A stretch of DNA of 64,000 nucleotides, from positions 78,220 to 142,219 of the forward strand of contig NZ_QMKK01000038.1 in NCBI RefSeq assembly GCF_003287875.1, read 5' to 3'. The notes beneath the pieces are model-generated. The model made no database searches and was not told the DNA's origin. It was given only the letters and a program-made list of their open reading frames with translations. Made by a program: the position numbers and the translations under genes. The stretch is from Martinezella tropici (GTDB lineage Bacteria > Pseudomonadota > Alphaproteobacteria > Rhizobiales > Rhizobiaceae). Positions 19,700 through 28,017 of the stretch are shown piece by piece (position 1 is the first letter of the stretch; every line of letters begins with the position of its first letter).

Positions 19700-19852
19700 G
19701 GGATGCGGTTCTCAAACTTCGAATGCGTTGCTTTCCGCGACGAATCGCGCTCGGCTGACAGATAATGTCTTTCTCGGCCCATCAAAACTAATGATTTCCG
19801 TATCAACGGCGATCGTGTCAGCTTTTATGCCGGGTTTTATGGATGATGATCG

Positions 19853-20488
19853 ATGTTTGACTATTCGCTTGCGCACTGGATGGGCTTTCTGACCGCTGCA
19901 ATTCTCCTTAATCTGTCGCCGGGGCCGGATATCGCCTTCATTCTTGGTCACACGATCAGAAGCGATATGCGCTCCGGCTTTGCCGCGCTGTTCGGCATCT
20001 GGAGCGGCGCATGCCTGCATGTGCTGATGGCGGCCGCCGGCCTTTCAGCGATCCTTGCTGCTTCCGCGCTGGCCTTCTCGGCGGTCAAATGGGTCGGTGC
20101 TGCCTATCTGATCTGGCTCGGCATTCAGGCGCTGCGCTCGAAAGGCGAGGGAGCCTGGATCAAGGAGGCCGGCAAGACCTTGCCCTTCAGTCGCATCTAT
20201 CGGCAGGGCATCATGGTCTCGCTGCTCAACCCGAAAGTCGCGATTTTCTTCCTGGCCTTCCTGCCGCAATTCGTCGTCGAAGGCGCTGGCCCGGTCTGGG
20301 CGCAGCTCTTGCTGCATGGCAGCCTGATCATCGTCGTCGCCGCCTTCATCGAGCCTCCGTTGATCCTGCTCGGCAGCCGACTGAGCGAAACGCTTCGGCG
20401 CAATCGCAGCCTCGGCCTGTGGCTCGACCGCGGTCTCGGCACGCTGTTCGTGGCTCTTGGCGTCCGGCTGGCGATCAGCGCCCGCTAG
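19853..20488 (+). CDS. LysE/RhtB family amino-acid exporter
   Basis: A 211-residue inner-membrane protein with about six helices. The N-terminal NLSPGPDIAFILGHTI block is the LysE/RhtB signature, followed by GFAALFGIWSGACLHVL. Family members export amino acids such as lysine, homoserine or threonine; the substrate here is not predictable. It is divergent from radA and reads against alr. A RIME-like repeat follows its stop directly. It interrupts the radA-alr neighbourhood common in related genomes. Confidence 0.88.
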   Translation: MFDYSLAHWMGFLTAAILLNLSPGPDIAFILGHTIRSDMRSGFAALFGIWSGACLHVLMAAAGLSAILAASALAFSAVKWVGAAYLIWLGIQALRSKGEGAWIKEAGKTLPFSRIYRQGIMVSLLNPKVAIFFLAFLPQFVVEGAGPVWAQLLLHGSLIIVVAAFIEPPLILLGSRLSETLRRNRSLGLWLDRGLGTLFVALGVRLAISAR

Positions 20489-20605
20489 AGCCGGATTTAG
20501 GTCGAGTCGACCTAAAATCTGAATCCGCTCTAGAATCAAAGAAGTAGAGCGTGATGCCGTCCGAAAACCGCATACACTTTTCGGCATCACGCTCTAAATA
20601 TTCTG
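20489..20605. repeat. RIME-like double palindrome between lysE and alr
   Basis: Two inverted repeats: one with TTTAGGTCGA and TCGACCTAAA arms within outer arms AGAGC...GCTCT, and one with AGAGCGTGATGCC and GGCATCACGCTCT around a core CCGAAAACCGC...CTTTTCGG. The composition is that of rhizobial RIME elements. It also fills the gap between two convergent genes and may end both transcripts. Confidence 0.75.
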
Positions 20606-20618
20606 AGGAGTAGCAGGG

Positions 20619-21791
20619 CTATTCCTCGGCCTCTTCCGAGATATACCGGCGCTCGTGCCGCAGCCCCATGCTGGTCAGCATCTCGTAGCCGATGGTCCCC
20701 GCAGCCTTTGCGGCCTCATCGACGGAGATGTTGCTGCCGAAAAGCTCGACATAGTCACCGGCTCTGACCAGGTTTCCCGGCAGGTCGGTGACATCGAAGA
20801 TGGTCAGGTCCATGGTGATGCGGCCGGCAACGGGCACCTTATGGCCGGCGATGAAGCCATGACCGCCTGGGATGCCGGTCTGGCGCAGCGGCACGCCCGC
20901 GCTCGACTGGCTGCGCATGTAGCCGTCGGCGTAGCCTGCCGAGACGATCGCCAGCCGGCTGTCGCGGGTCAATTGCAGTGCACGGCCATACCCCACCGTC
21001 TCGCCTGCCTTGACCGAGCGGGTCTGGATGATCCGCGCCTCCGCCGTCGCCACCGGGCGCATCTGATTGGCCATGCCGGGAACCGCCTCGCCGCCATAGG
21101 TAGCGATACCGGGGCGGGTGAGATCGAAATGATAATCCGGCCCGAGAAAGATCCCGGCCGAATTGGCAAGGCTCGCCTCGATGCCTTCGAAGGCGGCGCT
21201 GACCTTGCGGAAGGCCTCGAGCTGCTGCCTGTTCATCGCATTGGACGGATCGTCGCCGCAGGCGAGATGGCTCATCACGAGAACAGGCGCAAAGCTTGCC
21301 GGGCGGGAGACGTCATCGGCGAGTGCAATCGCATCATCCATCGGCAGGCCGAGCCGGTTGAAGCCGGTGTCGACCTGCAGCGCACAAGGATAGTCGCCAT
21401 ACTCAGATAGCACCGCCATCCAGAAAGTCAGCTGCTCTTCCGAAGCGATGACGGGCACAAGGTCGTTCTCGAAAAACCGACGCTCCATGCCCGGCCAGAT
21501 GCCGCCCAGAACGAAGATGCGCGCCTCAGGCGCATAGAGCCGCAGTGTCGCGCCTTCGTCGGCGGTGGCAACGAAGAAATCGCGCGCCCCAGCGCCATAA
21601 AGCGTTTCACCGACATCCTCGATCCCGAGCCCGTAAGCATCTGCCTTGACGACGGCTGACGTGCGGGCTTTCCCCGAACGGCGAGCCAGTTCGCGCCAGT
21701 TTTCGACGAGGGCGCCGAGATCGACCGTCAGACGCAGGCCGGCGGAAGCGAAAGCATCGTCGTCTTCGAAGGGGAGGGAAAAATCTGTCAT
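20619..21791 (-). CDS. alr: Alanine racemase
   Basis: Interconverts L- and D-alanine for peptidoglycan. A 390-residue PLP enzyme: the PLP lysine is K49 in SAVVKADAYGLG, and the catalytic tyrosine lies in SAGYADGYMRSQ near residue 280. CPROK motifs such as VAGRITMDLTIFDVT (substrate-side Met-Asp) are present. Length is normal. It lies between two accessory inserts; its usual partner dnaB is 2.3 kb away on the same strand. Confidence 0.95.
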   Translation of the reverse strand: MTDFSLPFEDDDAFASAGLRLTVDLGALVENWRELARRSGKARTSAVVKADAYGLGIEDVGETLYGAGARDFFVATADEGATLRLYAPEARIFVLGGIWPGMERRFFENDLVPVIASEEQLTFWMAVLSEYGDYPCALQVDTGFNRLGLPMDDAIALADDVSRPASFAPVLVMSHLACGDDPSNAMNRQQLEAFRKVSAAFEGIEASLANSAGIFLGPDYHFDLTRPGIATYGGEAVPGMANQMRPVATAEARIIQTRSVKAGETVGYGRALQLTRDSRLAIVSAGYADGYMRSQSSAGVPLRQTGIPGGHGFIAGHKVPVAGRITMDLTIFDVTDLPGNLVRAGDYVELFGSNISVDEAAKAAGTIGYEMLTSMGLRHERRYISEEAEE

Positions 21792-21938
21792 GAATCGCCG
21801 CGATGAAAGGGAAGTTGTTCAGGGCACTTTAGAGAGCATCGTGGCAAAGAGAAAGCGCGCACGGGCAGATACCAGCCTTTCCCACATGCGATCACTTTTG
21901 TTCAAGACGCGCGGGAGCCGGCGCGCTAATCTTCGGGG

Positions 21939-22796
21939 ATGCAGAACGTTTCACAGAAAGAGGCGGCTGACGCCATGCCGCTTGCCAAGGTGGAATCGAC
22001 TCGCTTCTGGCGAGACGGTCGCTTTCACGACATGGAATGCCTGAGCGCAAGCTTCGTGACGCATGAATATGCGCCGCATGCGCACGACACCTTCAGCATC
22101 GGGACGATTGAAAGAGGCAGCCAGATCACCACGCTGCTCGGCAGTCGGGAAGAAGCTGGACCGGGCGATCTCTATATGATCAATCCTGGAGTAGTGCATG
22201 ACGGCGTTCCGGGCGGCGAAGGCTATCGCTACCGTATGATCTACCCGGACACGAACCTTTTCGTCGATATTCTGGAAGACGTCACGGGCAAAGCCTTCAA
22301 TGCGACGCCCTCTTTCGCCAGTTCGTTGTTGCGCGATCCGCAGCTTGCCAGCGCCTTCCACAAGGCGCATCGCACACTCGAGAGTGGCGCCGGCGCGCTG
22401 GAATCCGATGAAGGCATGTTCTCGGTGCTGGCGGCGCTCTTTGCGCGCTACGGCAGCACGATCGTCCTTCCCGTCGATACCAAGGAGCGTAGCGCCGTCG
22501 CGCGTGCCCGCGATTATCTCACTGAGAATTTCGACAGCGATGTCGGATTGGAGGAGTTGGCCAAGGTCGCGGGGCTAAGCCGCGCACATCTGATCCGCGC
22601 TTTCCGCAGGGAGTATCATATTACGCCCCATGCCTTTCTGACCGACCGGCGCATAATCGTTGCCCGCCGATTGCTCAGGGAAGGCCGCATGCCGGCCGAT
22701 GTCGCCATGGAATGCGGTTTCGCCGATCAGGCGCATTTCACGCGCCACTTCAAATCGCGCACCGGCGTCACTCCGGGCCAGTTCCGCGTCGGCTAG
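21939..22796 (+). CDS. AraC family transcriptional regulator
   Basis: A 285-residue regulator with an N-terminal cupin-like ligand domain (HEYAPHAHDTFSIGTIERG) and a C-terminal double helix-turn-helix of AraC type. The second helix-turn-helix region reads DVAMECGFADQAHFTRHFKSRTG with the ending TPGQFR. It precedes azlCD by about 190 bases on the same strand, so it probably controls these exporter genes. The start could also be ATG 21975, twelve codons later. Confidence 0.88.
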   Translation: MQNVSQKEAADAMPLAKVESTRFWRDGRFHDMECLSASFVTHEYAPHAHDTFSIGTIERGSQITTLLGSREEAGPGDLYMINPGVVHDGVPGGEGYRYRMIYPDTNLFVDILEDVTGKAFNATPSFASSLLRDPQLASAFHKAHRTLESGAGALESDEGMFSVLAALFARYGSTIVLPVDTKERSAVARARDYLTENFDSDVGLEELAKVAGLSRAHLIRAFRREYHITPHAFLTDRRIIVARRLLREGRMPADVAMECGFADQAHFTRHFKSRTGVTPGQFRVG

Positions 22797-22870
22797 CGCA
22801 TTTCCAGGAAAAGTGCGCAGCGGTTTTCCGTCCGGAATGCGCTGGGAAATAGGAACATAGCGCATTTTCG
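22797..22870. repeat. RIME-like palindrome between araC-type gene and azlC
   Basis: Arms GCGCATTTCC and GGAATGCGC enclose AGGAAAAGTGCGCAGCGG and TTTTCCGTCC, the usual RIME core. A second copy of GCGCATTT lies just downstream at about 22860. It begins directly after the stop codon of the regulator. Confidence 0.7.
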
Positions 22871-22990
22871 CTTCTCTGCGGATATTGAAAACGCATTGCG
22901 GATTCCGGATGGAACTCTGATCACTTTCGTTCAATACAGCGCCCGCTGCCGTCGGCTACCTCTCCATCATTGTTGAAGTGGAGGTTGCCA

Positions 22991-23695
22991 ATGTTGCAGC
23001 AGAGCCGGCCGGCCGGCGAATTCAAAGCCGGGATGCGTGCCATTTTTCCGCTGATCGTCGCCGTCCTGCCGATCGGCCTCGTGTTCGGCGCGATTTCGGC
23101 GACCAAGGGGCTTTCGCCGTTGGAGGCCATGCTGATGAGCGCGCTGGTCTTCGCTGGCGGCTCGCAATTCGTGGCGATGGATATCTGGACACATCCCGCA
23201 AGCTGGATCGGCGTCGGCTTTGCGGCCCTGCTCGTCAATGTGAGGCATCTGCTGATGAGCGCTTCGATCGGCACGAAGATGCAGTCTTTCTCCGGCATCA
23301 AGCGCTATCTCGCCATGCTGTTTCTCGCCGATGAGATTTGGGCCATGGCGGAATTCCGCGCGGGCACGATGCGGCTCACGCCCGCCTGGTATGCGGGCAT
23401 CGTCACGCCCTTCTACTTGGCATGGATCGGCTCGTCGCTTGCGGGTGCATTGCTTGGCGCCTTTCTCGGCGATCCCGCCGTCATCGGTCTCGACTTCGCC
23501 TTTCCGGCCGTCTTCATCGTGCTGGTCATGGGCTTCTGGAAAGGACCGGAAACCGGCGCGGTACTTGCCGCAAGCGGAATTGCAGCCGTTGCCGTCCACC
23601 AGTTCGTGCCTGGTGTCTGGCATATTGCAGCCGGTGCGCTGGCAGGACTGGCAATGGCTTTCTGGAAAGGCAGGGCGCGGGAGCAGACGGCATGA
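22991..23695 (+). CDS. azlC: AzlC family branched-chain amino-acid exporter, large subunit
   Basis: A 234-residue membrane protein with the family block FPLIVAVLPIGLVFGAIS and LVFAGGSQFVAMD, and about seven helices. With AzlD it forms an exporter of branched-chain amino acids or analogues. ATG 22991 is chosen because GGAGG stands seven bases upstream; an ATG seven codons earlier lacks a ribosome site. The stop overlaps the azlD start by ATGA, showing an operon. Confidence 0.9.
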   Translation: MLQQSRPAGEFKAGMRAIFPLIVAVLPIGLVFGAISATKGLSPLEAMLMSALVFAGGSQFVAMDIWTHPASWIGVGFAALLVNVRHLLMSASIGTKMQSFSGIKRYLAMLFLADEIWAMAEFRAGTMRLTPAWYAGIVTPFYLAWIGSSLAGALLGAFLGDPAVIGLDFAFPAVFIVLVMGFWKGPETGAVLAASGIAAVAVHQFVPGVWHIAAGALAGLAMAFWKGRAREQTA

Positions 23696-23994
23696 CGCTC
23701 GATCTCAACACGCTGCTTGCCATCCTTGCCATGGCTGCCGCAACGATCTTCACCCGTGTTGGCGGTCTCGTCTTGATTCGCTACGTTAGGATTGACGAGC
23801 GCAGGCGAACCGCAATCGAAGCCATTCCACCGGCCGTGCTGATGGCTGTCATTGCCCCGACAGCGTTTGCTACCGGCTGGGCGGAGACGCTGGCCTGCGC
23901 GGTCACCGCCATCGTCTCCCGCCGCTTGCCGTTGCTGGCAAGCGTTGTCGTCGGCGTTGCGACGGTGGCTTTGCTGCGGGCCGCGGGACTCTGA
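23692..23994 (+). CDS. azlD: AzlD family exporter small subunit
   Basis: A 100-residue membrane protein beginning MTLDLNTLLAILAMAAATIF and containing TRVGGLVLIRYVRID and IPPAVLMAVIAPT, the AzlD pattern, with three to four helices. ATG 23692 overlaps the azlC stop by four bases, so it is translated by coupling. It works with AzlC. A truncated RIME-like repeat follows immediately. Confidence 0.9.
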   Translation: MTLDLNTLLAILAMAAATIFTRVGGLVLIRYVRIDERRRTAIEAIPPAVLMAVIAPTAFATGWAETLACAVTAIVSRRLPLLASVVVGVATVALLRAAGL

Positions 23995-24055
23995 AGCGGA
24001 TCCGGGGAAAGTGCGAAGCGGTTCCCGTCCCGGCGGAACATTGACGCGGCAGGCG
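23995..24055. repeat. Partial RIME-like repeat between azlD and dnaB
   Basis: AAGCGGATCCGGGGAAAGTG followed by CGAAGCGGTTCCCGTCCCGG: the central half of a RIME palindrome, with weaker outer arms. It spans the gap between the two convergent genes azlD and dnaB, ending next to the dnaB stop codon. Confidence 0.55.
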
Positions 24056-25552
24056 TCAATGTTCTTCGTACTGCGTGAAAGACGGGTCGGCGAGGTCGGC
24101 AAAGCGGGTGAATTCCGACTGGAAGGCCAGCTTCACCGTGCCCGTCGGCCCGTGACGCTGCTTGGCGATGATGACATCGGCCGTGCCCTTCACGCGGTCG
24201 AACAGCGCTTCCCATTCCGCATATTTCGGATCGTTCGGATCGCGGGGCTCCTGGTTTTTCACGTAATATTCCTCGCGGAACACGAAGAGCACCACGTCGG
24301 CATCCTGCTCGATCGAGCCGGATTCGCGCAGGTCCGAAAGCTGCGGCCGCTTGTCGTCGCGGCTTTCGACCGCACGCGAGAGCTGGGAGAGTGCCACGAT
24401 CGGAACGTTGAGCTCCTTGCCGAGCGCCTTCAGGCCGGTGGTGATCTCGGTGATTTCCTGAACGCGGTTCTCGCCCGACTTCTTCGAGCCGGTCATGAGC
24501 TGTACGTAGTCGACGACCAGAACGTCGAGGCCGCGCTGGCGTTTCAGGCGACGCGCGCGGGCTGCGAGCTGGGCGATGGAGATACCACCCGTCTGGTCGA
24601 TATAGAGCGGCACCTTCTGCATCATCATCGAGCAGGCCACCAGCTTTTCGAAATCGGCATCGTTGATGTCGCCGCGGCGGATCTTCGATGAGGAGACCTC
24701 CGTCTGCTCGGAGATGATACGCGTGGCGAGCTGTTCCGACGACATTTCCAGCGAGTAGAAGCCGACGACACCGCCGTTCTTCGCCTTCATCGAGCCATCA
24801 GGCTGCACCTCGCCCTCGTAGGCGGCGGCAATATTATAGGCGATGTTGGTGGCAAGCGAGGTCTTACCCATGCCGGGACGACCTGCAAGGATGATCAAGT
24901 CGGAGCGCTGCAGGCCGCCCATCTTGCTGTCGAGCGAGTGGATGCCGGTGGAGATGCCGGAGAGGCCGCCGTCACGCTCCTTGGCAACGGCCGCCATGTC
25001 GATCGCCAGTGCCACAGCATCATTGAACGACTGGAAGCCGCCGTCGTAGCGGCCGTTTTCTGCAAGCTCGAACAATCGGCGCTCAGTATCCTCGATCTGC
25101 GTCTGCGGCGGCATGTCGAGCGGCGCGTCATAGGCGATATTGACCATGTCTTCGCCGATCGTGATCAGCGCCCGGCGCAGCGCCAGGTCGTAGATGGCGC
25201 GGCCGTAGTCTTCCGCATTGATGATCGACACGGCTTCGACGGCGAGACGCGCGAGATATTGCGCGACCGTCATGTCGCCAACCTTTTCCTCCGCCGGCAG
25301 GAAGTTCTTGATGGTGACCGGGTTGGCTGTCTTGCCCATGCGGATGATGTCGCCGGCGACCTCGAAGATCTTCCGGTGCAGCGGCTCGTAGAGATGGATG
25401 GGCTTCAGAAAGTCGGAGACGCGGTAATAGGCATCGTTATTGACGAGGATGGCGCCGAGAAGAGCCTGTTCCGCCTCTATGTTGTTGGGCGCTTCGCGAT
25501 AGTGCTGGTCGGCGGGAGCAATGGCGGCGAGCTTGCGCGCAGCTTCGTTCAT
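24056..25552 (-). CDS. dnaB: Replicative DNA helicase
   Basis: A 498-residue hexameric helicase that unwinds DNA ahead of the replisome. The N-terminal domain has NNIEAEQALLGAIL; the RecA-like domain has Walker A GRPGMGKTSLA, the FYSLEMSSEQLATR block, Walker B LDVLVVDYVQLM and the arginine-finger region GPTGTVKLAF. Length is normal and no intein is present. In related genomes dnaB lies next to alr; here araC, azlC and azlD stand between. Confidence 0.97.
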   Translation of the reverse strand: MNEAARKLAAIAPADQHYREAPNNIEAEQALLGAILVNNDAYYRVSDFLKPIHLYEPLHRKIFEVAGDIIRMGKTANPVTIKNFLPAEEKVGDMTVAQYLARLAVEAVSIINAEDYGRAIYDLALRRALITIGEDMVNIAYDAPLDMPPQTQIEDTERRLFELAENGRYDGGFQSFNDAVALAIDMAAVAKERDGGLSGISTGIHSLDSKMGGLQRSDLIILAGRPGMGKTSLATNIAYNIAAAYEGEVQPDGSMKAKNGGVVGFYSLEMSSEQLATRIISEQTEVSSSKIRRGDINDADFEKLVACSMMMQKVPLYIDQTGGISIAQLAARARRLKRQRGLDVLVVDYVQLMTGSKKSGENRVQEITEITTGLKALGKELNVPIVALSQLSRAVESRDDKRPQLSDLRESGSIEQDADVVLFVFREEYYVKNQEPRDPNDPKYAEWEALFDRVKGTADVIIAKQRHGPTGTVKLAFQSEFTRFADLADPSFTQYEEH

Positions 25553-25648
25553 TTTCCATCTCTTCGTACTTTAGGGTGTCGACTGGTTTGCGACGATCCG
25601 GTGTCATGGTCAACCAAGCAAAGCTTGCCGGCGCGCCAAGGGAGATAA

Positions 25649-25663
25649 ATAGGTTCGACCTAT
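25649..25663. promoter_or_regulatory. Palindrome ATAGGT-TCG-ACCTAT upstream of dnaB
   Basis: A perfect inverted repeat with six-base arms and a three-base centre, about 97 bases before the dnaB start. It may be a protein-binding site. No known regulator is assigned. Confidence 0.3.
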
Positions 25664-25857
25664 CAACGTTGTTCCACTCGTCCACAGGGACAAGTTTCCA
25701 CCACGTAAAAAATCCTTTGTCGCCATTTTGCAACGCAATGATCGACACACGAATCACGTAAGCAAACCATCAGTGGGGGTATTTTAGCTGGGTCTTTCGC
25801 CGTGTACATCAATCGTTGCGGCTATCATGCTTGAAAAGCTATGGAAATCCGGTTATT

Positions 25858-25872
25858 CCCTATTAATTAGGG
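25858..25872. promoter_or_regulatory. Palindrome CCCTA-TTAAT-TAGGG upstream of the marR operon
   Basis: A 15-base inverted repeat with five-base perfect arms and an AT-rich centre, 30 bases before the marR ATG. Size, symmetry and position suit an autoregulatory MarR-family operator. Confidence 0.45.
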
Positions 25873-25901
25873 TAGGATGCTAATAGTATAAAGTTGCAAT
25901 A

Positions 25902-26345
25902 ATGTCCGGTGCGCCATCAAGACAAGAGCTTTTCGACGACCTTTTTGCGTTCAATCGCAAGCTGAGGGCGGCCTTTGACGCGCTCGTTCGCGAGCGCGGC
26001 ATGACTCTTTCCCGCGCCAGGGTTTTTCGCAAACTCTCCCGCCGGGACGGCATCAACCAACGGGAACTTGCCGACGAGCTGGAGCTTGAAACGCCGACGC
26101 TCGTGCGCATCCTCGATGCCATGGAGGCGCAGAACTTCATCGAGCGCCGTGCCGCGGTATCCGATCGCCGCGCCAAGCAGATCTTCATGACGGAATCCGG
26201 AAAAGTCGTTGCTGCCGAGGTCGAGGCTCTTGCCACCAGTGTGCGCGCGGATATCTTGGAGGGGATTTCGGACGACGATGTCGGCATGGCGCTCAAGGTT
26301 ATTCGTGCCATGACTGCCAATCTTCAGAATATCGGTAAATCATGA
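25902..26345 (+). CDS. MarR family transcriptional regulator
   Basis: A 147-residue winged-helix regulator. The helix-turn-helix reads INQRELADELELETPTLVRI, followed by the wing segment ERRAAVSDRRAKQIFMTESG, both typical of MarR. It is the first gene of an operon with an EmrB-type and an EmrA-type gene, 8 bases before the next start. It is therefore expected to repress the pump and respond to a toxic compound. Confidence 0.9.
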   Translation: MSGAPSRQELFDDLFAFNRKLRAAFDALVRERGMTLSRARVFRKLSRRDGINQRELADELELETPTLVRILDAMEAQNFIERRAAVSDRRAKQIFMTESGKVVAAEVEALATSVRADILEGISDDDVGMALKVIRAMTANLQNIGKS

Positions 26346-26353
26346 GGTAATGC

Positions 26354-28000
26354 ATGAGCGGGGATCCGGGCCCGGTCGCCAAAGCGGAAGCCAACGCCGT
26401 CCCGCCCGCTCCACCGCCTATGCCGGGCTGGAAAGTGCCGCTCTACATTGCGGCATCCGTCATGTTCTTTCTGACCCAGGGCCTGGGTCTCAATCTCGCC
26501 TTTGCCAACCTTACGCAGATCCAGGGAACCATCGCGGCAACGACCACCGAATCCGCATGGCTCTCTGCCGCTTATATGGCGCCCAATGTCAGCCTCGCCA
26601 TCGCACTGGTGAAGATCCGCCTTCAATATGGCGTGCGCAATTTCGCCGAGGTCAGCATTCTCGGCTTCGTGCTCGCCTCGCTGCTCAATCTCTTCGTCTC
26701 CGACCTGCATTCTGCGATCGTCGTCCGCTTCCTGAGCGGGATTGCCGGCGCGCCGCTCTCGACGCTCGGCTTTCTTTATATGCTGGAGGCCTTCGAGCCG
26801 GCCAAGAAGATGACGATCGGAGTCAGCCTGGCGATGATGAACACGCTGCTTGCTGCTCCCATCACCCGCCTCGTGTCGCCCTCGCTGCTGGATTATGGCG
26901 AATGGCGCGGCCTCTATACGCTTGAGATGGCGCTGGCGCTGCTTGTCATGCCGATCATTTATCTGCTGCCGCTGACACCGCCGCCGCGCGTCAAGGTCAT
27001 CGTGCTGGGCGATATCTTCAGCTATCTTCTCGTGGCGATCGGTTTCGGCTGTCTTGCCGTCGCCCTGTCGGTCGGGCGCCTCTATTGGTGGCTGGAGGTG
27101 CCATGGCTCGGGGTCGTCCTGGCGATTGCCATCACGTCACTGACCGTCGCCATCGTCGTCGAACTGAGGCGGTCGACGCCTTTGATCGACGTTCGCTGGC
27201 TGCTGCGGCCGGAAATTCTCCATCTGACGGCGATCCTTCTGGTCTTCCGCATCATTGCCGCCGAGCAGACCTCGGTCATCATGACCTTCTATCAGAATGC
27301 CGTCGGGCTGCTCTACGATCAGCTCTCCATTCTGTACTGGATCATCCTCGCCTTCTCGATCATCGGCGGCCTCATCTGCACCGTGTTCATGAGCTATGGC
27401 TTCAGCTGGCAGATCCAGTTCGTCGCCCTCATTCTGATGGGCGTGGGTTCTCTGATGGATTCGCAGGTGACGAACCTCACGCGGCCCGAGCAGATGTATT
27501 TCAGTCAGGCGCTGGTCGCGGGCGGCGCGGCCCTGTTCCTGCCGCCCTCCATGTCGCAAGGCTTCAAGGAGGCTATATCCAAGGGACCGCCCTATCTGGT
27601 GACCTTCTTCGTCGTCTTCACCTTCACGCAGAGCATCGGCGGCCTCATCGGCTCGGCCTTCTACGGCACGCTGATCATCATTCGCGAGAAGTTCCATTCC
27701 GCGGTGTTGACCGAGCGCGTGCTGCTGACCGATCCGCATGTGGCCGCACGCGTCAGCCAGCTTTCATCCTCCTATGGCAAAGTCATTGGTGACAGCATGC
27801 TTCTGAAGGGAGAGGGGGTAGCGCTGCTCGGCGCACAGGTCAGCCGCGAGGCCAACATGCTCGCCTATGGAGACGCCTTCTTCACTGCCGCCGTAATCGC
27901 CTTCCTGTCGCTTGCCGGCCTCTCAATCCATGTCTTTTTCCGCTTCGTCAGGGCTCGCCTGGCCGACGATCGGGCTGAGGCCGTGACATCCAACCCATGA
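26354..28000 (+). CDS. DHA2-type MFS efflux transporter (EmrB-like)
   Basis: A 548-residue integral membrane protein with about 14 hydrophobic segments, matching the DHA2 drug:proton antiporter family. The N-terminal 25 residues are Pro/Ala-rich and cytosolic. Family-like features are SAWLSAAYMAPNVSLAIALV in the first helices and RFLSGIAGAPLSTLGFLYML near helix four. It pairs with the following membrane-fusion gene, and would need an outer-membrane channel encoded elsewhere. Substrate unknown. Confidence 0.87.
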   Translation: MSGDPGPVAKAEANAVPPAPPPMPGWKVPLYIAASVMFFLTQGLGLNLAFANLTQIQGTIAATTTESAWLSAAYMAPNVSLAIALVKIRLQYGVRNFAEVSILGFVLASLLNLFVSDLHSAIVVRFLSGIAGAPLSTLGFLYMLEAFEPAKKMTIGVSLAMMNTLLAAPITRLVSPSLLDYGEWRGLYTLEMALALLVMPIIYLLPLTPPPRVKVIVLGDIFSYLLVAIGFGCLAVALSVGRLYWWLEVPWLGVVLAIAITSLTVAIVVELRRSTPLIDVRWLLRPEILHLTAILLVFRIIAAEQTSVIMTFYQNAVGLLYDQLSILYWIILAFSIIGGLICTVFMSYGFSWQIQFVALILMGVGSLMDSQVTNLTRPEQMYFSQALVAGGAALFLPPSMSQGFKEAISKGPPYLVTFFVVFTFTQSIGGLIGSAFYGTLIIIREKFHSAVLTERVLLTDPHVAARVSQLSSSYGKVIGDSMLLKGEGVALLGAQVSREANMLAYGDAFFTAAVIAFLSLAGLSIHVFFRFVRARLADDRAEAVTSNP

Positions 28001-28017
28001 GGATATGAAATAGCTCC

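Larger units (their letters stand above)
25553..25901. other. Divergent regulatory region of dnaB and marR
   Basis: About 350 bases without a gene, clearly richer in A and T than the flanks. It should contain the dnaB promoter (left) and the marR operon promoter (right). Two palindromes are listed separately at 25649-25663 and 25858-25872. Confidence 0.6.

Noticed and set aside
25670..25700. DnaA-box-like TCGTCCACA near dnaB, as part of an origin
   Set aside because: Only one weak match to TTATCCACA, no cluster of boxes and no origin-type AT-rich repeats.
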